NCBI GenBank assembly: GCA_045654805.1
Contig: JAZOOD010000021.1
Location: 1-5,280 of the forward strand
DNA length: 5,280 bases
Source: CAZNKU01 sp045654805
GTDB taxonomy: Bacteria > Bacillota > Clostridia > Monoglobales > Firm-18
Direction of reading: 5' to 3'
Below are positions 1-5,000 of this stretch, in pieces. The notes below the pieces were generated by a model. It ran no database searches. It was not told the DNA's origin and saw only the letters and a program-made list of their open reading frames with translations. The position numbers and the translations under genes are program-made. Numbering within the stretch: position 1 is the first letter of the stretch; each line of letters starts with the position of its first letter.

Positions 1-450
1 AGTATATGTCTGTTGTTCTGTCCCACATTTTCAGTTGGTTTTTACAGCACATATATATTATGCGGATTTACCGATATGGGGGATGGGACTATTGCAAGAA
101 AGACAAATGCGGTCAGTGAGTTTGGGGCAAGGCTCGATACCGCCTCGGATTTTCTTTTCTTTGCAGTATCATTAATTAAACTGTTGCCTATAATTCATAT
201 TACAAAATGGATGTGGGTATGGATAGTTATAATTACAATTATTAAAATCTGTAATATTATATTGGGTTTTATTTATAAGAAAAAGTTAATCTCTTTGCAT
301 ACTGTGATGAGCAAAATAACGGGATTGATATTGTTTCTTTTGCCGTTGACACTATCTGTTATTGAACTAAAAAATAGCTTGATAGCAGTATGCATTGTTG
401 CAACAATGTCGGCAATTCAGGAAGGATATTTGATAATAAAAGAACGCTAA
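1..450 (+). CDS. CDP-alcohol phosphatidyltransferase family protein, 5'-partial
   Basis: This is an integral membrane enzyme of the family that transfers a phosphoalcohol from a CDP-activated donor to an acceptor alcohol in phospholipid synthesis. The reading frame is open from base 1, so the gene starts upstream and probably lacks about 20-30 N-terminal residues; a TTG at base 13 is not needed as a start. The family signature is intact: an Asp at bases 73-75, then DGTIAR, an eight-residue spacer, and G-x3-D-x3-D, giving all four conserved aspartates around bases 73-150. Several hydrophobic helices follow, with a conserved-looking HTVMSKITG stretch near bases 298-327. The acceptor (glycerol phosphate, serine, inositol or other) cannot be told from this fragment. 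The gene ends in TAA, 94 bp before a regulator gene with its own likely promoter, so they need not be co-transcribed. Confidence 0.85.
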   Translation, partial: SICLLFCPTFSVGFYSTYILCGFTDMGDGTIARKTNAVSEFGARLDTASDFLFFAVSLIKLLPIIHITKWMWVWIVIITIIKICNIILGFIYKKKLISLHTVMSKITGLILFLLPLTLSVIELKNSLIAVCIVATMSAIQEGYLIIKER

Positions 451-479
451 TTTTTTCAGAAATTACAGATAAATTTAAT

Positions 480-502
480 AGCAACAACGAGTTGCTTGTT
501 TG
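480..502 (+). terminator. Weak terminator-like hairpin after the phosphatidyltransferase
   Basis: AGCAAC (480-485) can pair with GTTGCT (491-496) around a five-base loop, and the stem is followed by TTGTTT. The stem is short and the T-tract is interrupted by G, so this is at best a weak intrinsic terminator. The same TTGTTT may serve as a -35 element of the next promoter. Confidence 0.3.
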
Positions 503-524
503 CATTATATTCTCGCAGTATAAT
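496..524 (+). promoter_or_regulatory. Sigma-A-like promoter with overlapping dyad, upstream of XRE/zinc-ribbon gene
   Basis: A perfect -10 hexamer TATAAT lies at 519-524, and a weak -35 TTGTTT at 496-501 gives a 17-base spacer. ATTATA (504-509) is the exact inverted complement of the -10 box across nine bases, so the -10 lies in one arm of a dyad that could be an operator for the downstream HTH protein. Initiation near base 531 would leave a leader of only about 14 bases, very close to the GAGGTGA ribosome binding site (531-537). That tight spacing lowers confidence. Confidence 0.42.
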
Positions 525-544
525 AATAGTGAGGTGATAGTTTT

Positions 545-1207
545 ATGGAAACAAAAGATATTATAGTGGAACTCCGAACTAAAAAAGGTCTCTCGCAGGA
601 GGAACTTGCAGAAAAGATATTCGTAACAAGGCAAGCGGTTTCTCGTTGGGAAACCGGAGAAACAGTGCCAAATACCGAAACACTCAAATTGTTATCAAAA
701 CTGTTTGATGTATCTATCAATACGCTTCTCGGTTCTCCGAGACAGCTTGTTTGTGAGTGTTGCGGTATGCCCATTGATGATAGCAATCTCAGCCACGAAA
801 AAGACGGCGCTTTTAACGAGGATTACTGCAAGTGGTGTTATACAGACGGAGAATATACTCTTGACTTTTTTGAGAAATACAGGGAGCTTGGAGGAAAAGA
901 AGAGTTTGAAAAGTTCAAAAAGCAGCTTATCCATGAATTTAACACTTTGCTTCATATCGAGGGATTGCCAAAGGTAGAAAATCTTAATGTGTTGTCGGGC
1001 AGTTTTATCAATCTGGAATACTGCCTTCCGAATGGTCAGAGCGTGAAATTTCTTGATGATAATGCTACCTATCTTGGCAGTCAGCTTGAATGTGAATTTG
1101 GTGGTGACCGTTGCTTTGGCATTGCTGCAAATATGGACTTTCTGCTCGTTTGCACTTACGAAGAAAACGGTGAAAATCCAGAGTTGGTTATTTATAAAAA
1201 GAGATAG
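545..1207 (+). CDS. XRE-family regulator with zinc ribbon domain
   Basis: This 220-residue protein is a predicted cytoplasmic DNA-binding regulator. Residues 6-62 are a classical Cro/C1-type HTH, with GLSQEELAEK for helices 1-2, TRQAVSRWETG for the recognition helix, and the usual NTLLG end. Residues 70-104 match the putative zinc-ribbon family often seen in Clostridia: C70-x2-C73-GMP, a DG-x4-EDYC segment, then C95-x2-C98-Y and DGEY. These four cysteines are the likely zinc ligands, with C72 as an extra cysteine. A short charged helical stretch (107-135) leads to an unassigned, probably beta-rich domain (about 147-220) ending in YKKR. The ATG is supported by GAGGTGA seven bases upstream. The gene ends 12 bp before a second XRE gene, suggesting one transcript. 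The ligand could be metal, redox or a small molecule; the sequence does not say which. Confidence 0.85.
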   Translation: METKDIIVELRTKKGLSQEELAEKIFVTRQAVSRWETGETVPNTETLKLLSKLFDVSINTLLGSPRQLVCECCGMPIDDSNLSHEKDGAFNEDYCKWCYTDGEYTLDFFEKYRELGGKEEFEKFKKQLIHEFNTLLHIEGLPKVENLNVLSGSFINLEYCLPNGQSVKFLDDNATYLGSQLECEFGGDRCFGIAANMDFLLVCTYEENGENPELVIYKKR

Positions 1208-1219
1208 GGTTATATAATT

Positions 1220-1825
1220 ATGGAATTTAATGAAAAATTACAAGAGTTAAGAAAGAATAAAGGACTTACGCAGGAAGAGCTTGCAGAAGCTTTATATGTG
1301 TCCCGAACAGCAATTTCTAAATGGGAATCAGGCAGAGGATATCCAAGCATAGACTCTCTGAAAGCGATAGCAAAATATTTTTCGGTGACAATAGATGAAC
1401 TTCTTTCAAGTGGTGAAGTCTTAAATATCGCAGAAGAAGATAACAAACAAAAAGAAAAGCATTTGAAAAGCTTAGTCTTTGGTCTTTTAGATATAAGTGC
1501 TTTGATGTTCTTCTTCCTGCCATTCTTCGGACAAAAAGCAAATGGTGTCATTCAGGAAGTTACGCTTTTATCCTTAAACGGAATAGCGGGTTATTTGCAG
1601 ATTACATACTATGCTATTGTAATCTGCATTGCAGTATATGGAATTTTGACACTTACTTTTCAAAACTCTCAAAAGCTGTTTTGGGTACAAAACAGAGAAA
1701 AAATATCGCTTATATTAAATGCGGTAGCGGTATTTTTGTTTATTATAAGCTCTCAAGTCTATGCAGGAGCTTTCCTGTTTATATTCCTCATAATAAAGGC
1801 GTTAATGCTCGTGAAATGGCAATGA
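1220..1825 (+). CDS. XRE-family regulator with C-terminal membrane domain
   Basis: This 201-residue protein has an N-terminal HTH (about residues 5-62) closely parallel to that of the gene before it: GLTQEELAEA, then SRTAISKWESG, then IDELLS. A charged linker (residues 66-83) leads to four predicted membrane helices at about 85-103, 122-147, 162-178 and 181-198. The protein is therefore probably a membrane-anchored regulator, an architecture known among Clostridia and often tied to envelope stress or antimicrobial-peptide response, but the signal here is unknown. The start ATG lies 12 bp after the upstream stop with only a weak purine-rich ribosome site overlapping it, so translation may depend on coupling. 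Together the pair could repress the downstream envelope-related genes; that is inference from position only. Confidence 0.83.
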   Translation: MEFNEKLQELRKNKGLTQEELAEALYVSRTAISKWESGRGYPSIDSLKAIAKYFSVTIDELLSSGEVLNIAEEDNKQKEKHLKSLVFGLLDISALMFFFLPFFGQKANGVIQEVTLLSLNGIAGYLQITYYAIVICIAVYGILTLTFQNSQKLFWVQNREKISLILNAVAVFLFIISSQVYAGAFLFIFLIIKALMLVKWQ

Positions 1826-1859
1826 CACGGAAAGTATCGCCAATGTGACGACACAATTC

Positions 1860-1888
1860 TTGAGATTTAAAATACCTTTCTGTAAAGT
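1860..1888 (+). promoter_or_regulatory. Possible promoter for the PAP2-GNAT/rhodanese operon
   Basis: TTGAGA (1860-1865, five of six consensus) and TAAAGT (1883-1888, four of six) are separated by 17 bases. Initiation would fall near base 1895, inside the hairpin described next, removing the arm that masks the ribosome site. The -10 match is modest, so this is a candidate only. Confidence 0.38.
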
Positions 1889-1924
1889 GTATTTAGGCGA
1901 AAGCCAAATACACAAAAGGAAGGT
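1874..1924 (+). promoter_or_regulatory. Leader hairpin that can mask the Shine-Dalgarno of the PAP2-GNAT gene
   Basis: The inner stem pairs GTGTATTT (1887-1894) with AAATACAC (1906-1913), then GGC (1896-1898) with GCC (1903-1905), closed by a GAAA tetraloop with one bulged A. The outer stem pairs ACCTTTCT (1874-1881) with AGGAAGGT (1917-1924), eight pairs including one G-U. The outer 3' arm contains the whole AGGAAGG ribosome site of the gene starting at 1932. No T-run follows, so it is not a terminator. The 8+8 arms of the inner stem could instead be a DNA operator. No known riboswitch class was recognised. Confidence 0.55.
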
Positions 1925-1931
1925 TTAAAAA

Positions 1932-3089
1932 ATGAAAAGAAAAAGTTTTTACAGTGGGTTGGGGTTACTAGCATTGTTCATTATATGGACAGTAGCTCTT
2001 CGGTTTGTTGATGTGGTAGCAATCGGACCGCAAGGTTCAAGCGTTGGTTTTGCATCACTTAACAAAATGGTTTACAACATTACAGGAGTGAATATGTCGC
2101 TCTACACCATTACGGATTGGCTTGGTCTTGTTCCGATTTGCTTTATCATGGGATTTGGCATACTGGGACTTTGCCAGTGGATTAAGAGAAAAAATCTTTT
2201 TAAGGTTGATTTGAGCACCCTCGCCCTTGGCGGCTTTTATATTGTTGTAATGGCACTGTACATCTTCTTTGAGATGGTCGTTGTAAATTACAGACCGATA
2301 CTTATAAATGGTAATTTGGAAGCGTCTTATCCGTCATCAACAACAATGCTTGTAATGTGTGTTATGCCGACTGCCATAATGCAGCTTCACGAGCGTATCA
2401 AAAATAATGGATTTAAGAAATGTGTGAACATTTTAATCCTTGCATTTATTACTTTTATGGTAATAGCGAGACTACTTTCGGGCGTGCATTGGTTTTCCGA
2501 TATTATCGGCGGAGCATTATTAAGTTGCGGACTTGTGCTGATATATCATTCTATACAATTGTCAGGAGGAAATAAAATGAATTTTGAACTTTTACCAATT
2601 ACGGAAAATGATATAAAACAATTCAAAACTGATATACAAGAGGCTTTTCAAAAAGGGTTTGAGGATGTTTATGGTAAAACTGATGATATTATTTTGCCTG
2701 AAAAAGACATTGACCGTTCACTAAACTCAGAAGGTGCTGTTGCCTATAAGGCGATAGTTAATGGCGAATTTCTTGGCGGAGCAGTGGTTGTGATAGACGA
2801 CAAAACACAGCATAATCACCTTGACTTACTCTATGTAAAATATGGGATACAGACAAAAGGTGTAGGTTATAAAATATGGAACGCTATTGAAAAACTGCAT
2901 CCCGATACAAAGGTTTGGGAAACATGCACACCTTATTTTGAAAAGAGAAATGTTCATTTTTATGTGAATAAATGCGGGTTTCACATCGTGGAATTTTTAA
3001 ATGAAAAGAATCCGGGGAAAGATACACCTGAAGATTTTATCGGCGATGGCGGAGAAGGAATGTTTGTGTTTAAAAAAGAGATGAAATAG
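1932..3089 (+). CDS. PAP2-like membrane protein fused to GNAT acetyltransferase
   Basis: This 385-residue protein has two parts. Residues 1-215 form a six-helix PAP2-type membrane domain. Its third motif is kept (R180, H186, D190, the pattern R-x5-H-x3-D), but the first motif has E114 where Lys is usual before R121-P122, and the second reads P134-S-S-T in place of PSGH. Ordinary phosphatase activity is therefore doubtful. Residues 216-385 form a GNAT N-acetyltransferase domain with the acetyl-CoA loop Q307-TKG-V-G312 and a typical motif-B segment around NVHFYVNKCGF (340-350); its substrate is unknown. The ATG at 1932 has AGGAAGG eight bases upstream. A second full ribosome site plus ATG sits exactly at the domain junction, so a free 170-residue GNAT may also be made. 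The stop overlaps the ribosome site of the rhodanese gene, so the two are coupled. The join could be a true fusion or a recent frameshift. Confidence 0.82.
   Translation: MKRKSFYSGLGLLALFIIWTVALRFVDVVAIGPQGSSVGFASLNKMVYNITGVNMSLYTITDWLGLVPICFIMGFGILGLCQWIKRKNLFKVDLSTLALGGFYIVVMALYIFFEMVVVNYRPILINGNLEASYPSSTTMLVMCVMPTAIMQLHERIKNNGFKKCVNILILAFITFMVIARLLSGVHWFSDIIGGALLSCGLVLIYHSIQLSGGNKMNFELLPITENDIKQFKTDIQEAFQKGFEDVYGKTDDIILPEKDIDRSLNSEGAVAYKAIVNGEFLGGAVVVIDDKTQHNHLDLLYVKYGIQTKGVGYKIWNAIEKLHPDTKVWETCTPYFEKRNVHFYVNKCGFHIVEFLNEKNPGKDTPEDFIGDGGEGMFVFKKEMK
2564..2579 (+). promoter_or_regulatory. Internal ribosome binding site and ATG at the PAP2/GNAT junction
   Basis: A perfect AGGAGG (2564-2569) is followed seven bases later by ATG (2577-2579), in frame with the longer gene and encoding Met216, the natural start of the GNAT domain. 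In the two other frames stops lie right here, TAA at 2573-2575 and TGA at 2578-2580, as expected if two formerly separate coupled genes were joined by a small indel. Confidence 0.7.
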
Positions 3090-3098
3090 GTGAATTTT

Positions 3099-3545
3099 AT
3101 GAAGAAAATATTGTGTATTATATCCGTCTTGCTTTGCATACTGCTTACCGCATGCGGAGATGCTACGAGTATCGGAATTATCGGCGGAGCAGACGGACCG
3201 ACCTCCATAATAGTCGCAGAAAAAGGAGAAAAAGCAATGTACGAACAAATTACGGCAGAGGAAGCCAAAAAGATAATGGATTCAGGCGAAGAACATATCA
3301 TTTTAGACACCAGAGAGCAGGACGAATTTGACGAGGGACACATTCCAAATGCAATCTTAATTCCATATACCGAAATTGAAAATAAAGCAGAGGAAATGTT
3401 ACCTGATAAGGACAAGCTGATTTTAGTATATTGCCGTAGCGGCAGACGAAGCAAAATCGCAGCCGAAAACCTTGTAAAACTTGGTTATACCAATGTAAAA
3501 GAGTTCGGCGGTATTATCAATTGGCCATATGAGGTAGAAAAATAA
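3099..3545 (+). CDS. Rhodanese-like lipoprotein
   Basis: From ATG 3099 this is 148 residues. A GTG at 3090 is also in frame, but AGGTGA (3088-3093) is the ribosome site for 3099, five bases away. Residues 1-18 are a lipoprotein signal peptide ending in the lipobox L16-T-A-C19, so the mature protein should be lipid-anchored on the outer face of the membrane. Residues 24-39 carry GIIGGADGPTSIIVA, a motif I associate with beta subunits of sodium-translocating decarboxylases. Residues 50-146 are a single rhodanese domain with D70-T-R72, E79-G80-H81-I-P83, and the active-site loop C112-RSGRRS, typical of sulfurtransferases with catalytic cysteine 112. Substrate and sulfur donor are unknown. An internal ribosome site plus ATG at 3237 could produce the rhodanese domain alone (102 residues) in the cytoplasm. 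The gene ends just before a strong terminator. Confidence 0.85.
   Translation: MKKILCIISVLLCILLTACGDATSIGIIGGADGPTSIIVAEKGEKAMYEQITAEEAKKIMDSGEEHIILDTREQDEFDEGHIPNAILIPYTEIENKAEEMLPDKDKLILVYCRSGRRSKIAAENLVKLGYTNVKEFGGIINWPYEVEK
3222..3239 (+). promoter_or_regulatory. Internal ribosome binding site and ATG before the rhodanese domain
   Basis: AAAGGAG (3222-3228) is followed eight bases later by ATG (3237-3239), in frame and encoding Met47, directly before the first residues of the rhodanese fold. Stand-alone single-domain rhodaneses of about 100 residues begin at the equivalent place, so this looks like a functional or relict gene start. Confidence 0.62.
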
Positions 3546-3565
3546 AACTTAAGAATATAAACGAC

Positions 3566-3599
3566 AGCCGATGCGAAATTTTTTCGCATCGGCTTTTTT
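3566..3599 (+). terminator. Strong intrinsic terminator after the rhodanese gene
   Basis: AGCCGATGCGAAA (3566-3578) is perfectly complementary to TTTCGCATCGGCT (3582-3594), followed by a run of six T (3594-3599). The GC-rich base of the stem plus the T-tract make a textbook rho-independent terminator. It closes the PAP2-GNAT/rhodanese operon and separates it from the mobile-element genes. Confidence 0.92.
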
Positions 3600-3620
3600 G
3601 TGTCCAAAAAACTTTCTTTT

Positions 3621-3693
3621 GCTGCACTTTTATTACAAAACCATAGTTATATTACACACGCGCTGCACTTTCGCTGCAATTTGGCTGCAATCG
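3621..3693 (+). repeat. Iteron-like GCTGCA repeats
   Basis: Four direct copies of GCTGCA(C/A)T begin at 3621, 3662, 3673 and 3684. The last three are exactly 11 bases apart, so they face the same side of the helix; the first is 41 bases (about four turns) away. They end 11 bases before the -35 box of the helicase-gene promoter. This is the arrangement of an iteron-type initiator site or of an activator/autoregulator array. Which protein binds is unknown. Confidence 0.6.
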
Positions 3694-3698
3694 TAAAA

Positions 3699-3733
3699 AG
3701 CGCGTTGACGCGGATTTTTCACCGCGCTATAAT
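3699..3733 (+). promoter_or_regulatory. Strong sigma-A promoter with overlapping CGCG palindromes
   Basis: TTGACG (3705-3710) and a perfect TATAAT (3728-3733) are separated by exactly 17 bases. Several inverted repeats overlap it: CGCGT-TG-ACGCG (3701-3712) across the -35, CGCGG (3709-3713) with CCGCG (3722-3726) in the spacer, and AGCGCG (3699-3704) with CGCGCT (3723-3728) spanning both. This suggests a tightly controlled promoter with a built-in operator. Predicted transcription start is near 3740. Confidence 0.8.
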
Positions 3734-3736
3734 AAG

Positions 3737-3768
3737 TCTCCCAAGGCGCTGTGGGAGATAATTTTTTT
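3737..3768 (+). terminator. Hairpin plus T-run at the predicted transcript start (possible attenuator or read-through block)
   Basis: TCTCCCA (3737-3743) pairs with TGGGAGA (3752-3758) around an eight-base loop, followed by TAA and seven T (3762-3768). It resembles an intrinsic terminator but lies where the promoter should start transcription (about 3740). Transcripts arriving from upstream would contain the whole stem and could be stopped, while those starting here would lose part of the 5' arm. Confidence 0.5.
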
Positions 3769-3788
3769 GAAAGATTGGAGGAATCTAA

Positions 3789-4937
3789 ATGTTTAATTTA
3801 ACAACAAAACCTGTATCAGCAGGAGAACTGATGAAGAAAGAAAAGAAACCGATTAACTTTGTGGTGGATAAGTTTATTTCGCAAGGCGTTCATTTTCTTG
3901 CGGGACATCCTAAGTCGGGTAAGTCGTGGCTCTCGCTTTGGCTTGCGTTATGTGTTTCAAACGGCAATAACCTGTGGGGATTTAAAACAAACAAGAGCAA
4001 GGTTCTTTATTTCTGTTTGGAGGACACGGAAAATCGTATTCAGGACAGACTCGAAGGCATGCCCGGATGCGATACAGACAATCTTTTGTTTATGTATGAT
4101 GCACCAAATATGGACAACGGATTCGATGTTTTCCTGAAGAAAATTGTCAAGGAAGAGCCTGAAATTAAACTCGTTATCGTTGATACTTTTCAGTTGATAA
4201 GAGGAGAACAGTTCGCCGGAAACGCTTATGCTTGTGAGTATGCAGAGATGAATTATCTGAAAAAACTTGCAAAGGAACTGGACATTACTATCATACTTGT
4301 TCATCACTTAAGAAAGATGCATGACAGCAGTCCTCAAAATATGATTTCGGGTTCAACTGCTCTTGCCGGCGGAGCCGATACAACTTTTGTTTTGTATACT
4401 TTCCCAAAGAAAAAAGGATACGGAATCTTATATTGTAAAGGACGCGATACTGACATCCGTGAAATCGAATTACGATTTGGGTTTGGCACTCATATCTGGG
4501 ATAAGATTTCTGATTCTGTTGAAGACAGTGATGGAATGAAAATGGTTGAAATTATAACCAAGTTATTAGATGAGTCAGGACCATTTTCAGGAACGGCAAC
4601 CGAGCTTTGTAAACTCATAAAAGAGGTATGCGACGTGGAGTTCACCGCTCCGATTCTTGGTAAAAAGCTGGCGGACAACAAAGAATTCTTAAAAGACTTC
4701 AAAATCAATTATGAATCCGTGCGTGATATGTATCAAAGGACCCAGAAACTTTGGTTCGATCCCGACAGAATTAAAAATGATTCTGCCGAAGAAAATTCAG
4801 ATACCGAATCAAATTCTGAAACTGAATTTGATGATAAAACTGCGGAAGTTAATGAAGATAATACCGCTGTGAATTTCGAAACAGATGCCGAAGCTGATAA
4901 AGAATTCATTCCGTTTAAGATGAAGATACAGATGTGA
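3789..4937 (+). CDS. RepA-like hexameric helicase-type AAA ATPase
   Basis: This 382-residue protein belongs to the RecA-fold ATPases typified by plasmid RepA helicases, common in conjugative and mobilisable elements of Firmicutes. Residues 34-48 hold the Walker A loop (G39-HPKSGKS46), followed by the acidic motif LED (77-79), Walker B LVIVD132, the LVHHLRK segment (170-176) and SGSTALAGGAD (187-197), all usual for the family. Residues 249-323 resemble the winged-helix tail of these proteins, with FSGTATEL, then LGKKL, then R317-x4-W322. Residues 331-372 form a low-complexity acidic tail rich in E, D, N, S and T that may bind a partner or another DNA-handling protein. The ATG has GGAGG seven bases upstream, and a strong promoter with repeats precedes it. 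It probably unwinds the element's DNA during replication or transfer; the tail's role is unknown. Confidence 0.83.
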   Translation: MFNLTTKPVSAGELMKKEKKPINFVVDKFISQGVHFLAGHPKSGKSWLSLWLALCVSNGNNLWGFKTNKSKVLYFCLEDTENRIQDRLEGMPGCDTDNLLFMYDAPNMDNGFDVFLKKIVKEEPEIKLVIVDTFQLIRGEQFAGNAYACEYAEMNYLKKLAKELDITIILVHHLRKMHDSSPQNMISGSTALAGGADTTFVLYTFPKKKGYGILYCKGRDTDIREIELRFGFGTHIWDKISDSVEDSDGMKMVEIITKLLDESGPFSGTATELCKLIKEVCDVEFTAPILGKKLADNKEFLKDFKINYESVRDMYQRTQKLWFDPDRIKNDSAEENSDTESNSETEFDDKTAEVNEDNTAVNFETDAEADKEFIPFKMKIQM

Positions 4938-4954
4938 TATGTGCCATATAATCC

Positions 4955-4977
4955 GTCATAGCTGTCATACTGTCATA
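4955..4977 (+). repeat. Triple GTCATA direct repeat after the helicase gene
   Basis: GTCATA occurs at 4955-4960, 4964-4969 and 4972-4977, the last two as TGTCATA. The copies are nine and eight bases apart. It begins 17 bases after the helicase stop codon. It could be a protein-binding array or a degenerate tail of a longer gene; function not known. Confidence 0.45.
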
Positions 4978-5000
4978 GAACTGTTTCGAGAAAGGAGTTG

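Noticed and set aside
1887..1913. Intrinsic terminator after the XRE pair
   Set aside because: The stem is good but is followed by an A/G-rich ribosome site, not a T-run, so a translational or operator role fits better.
3090..3098. GTG at 3090 as start of the rhodanese lipoprotein
   Set aside because: This GTG lies inside the AGGTGA ribosome site that serves ATG 3099; starting at 3099 gives a normal lipoprotein signal peptide beginning MKK.
3113..3331. A + strand frame overlapping the rhodanese gene, rich in Arg
   Set aside because: Its composition is typical of an out-of-frame reading, and the overlapping frame has lipobox and rhodanese motifs.
2981..3454. A 157-codon open frame on the - strand
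   Set aside because: It lies opposite the well-supported rhodanese gene and the end of the GNAT domain, has no recognisable domain, and is explained as a shadow of the coding strand.
3621..3693. CRISPR-like array
   Set aside because: The repeats are only about 8-10 bases with 1-3 base gaps, and no unique spacers of 25-40 bases exist.
3957..4307. A 116-codon open frame on the - strand inside the helicase gene
   Set aside because: It is antisense to the Walker B region of a clear ATPase and has no convincing gene-start context or protein features.
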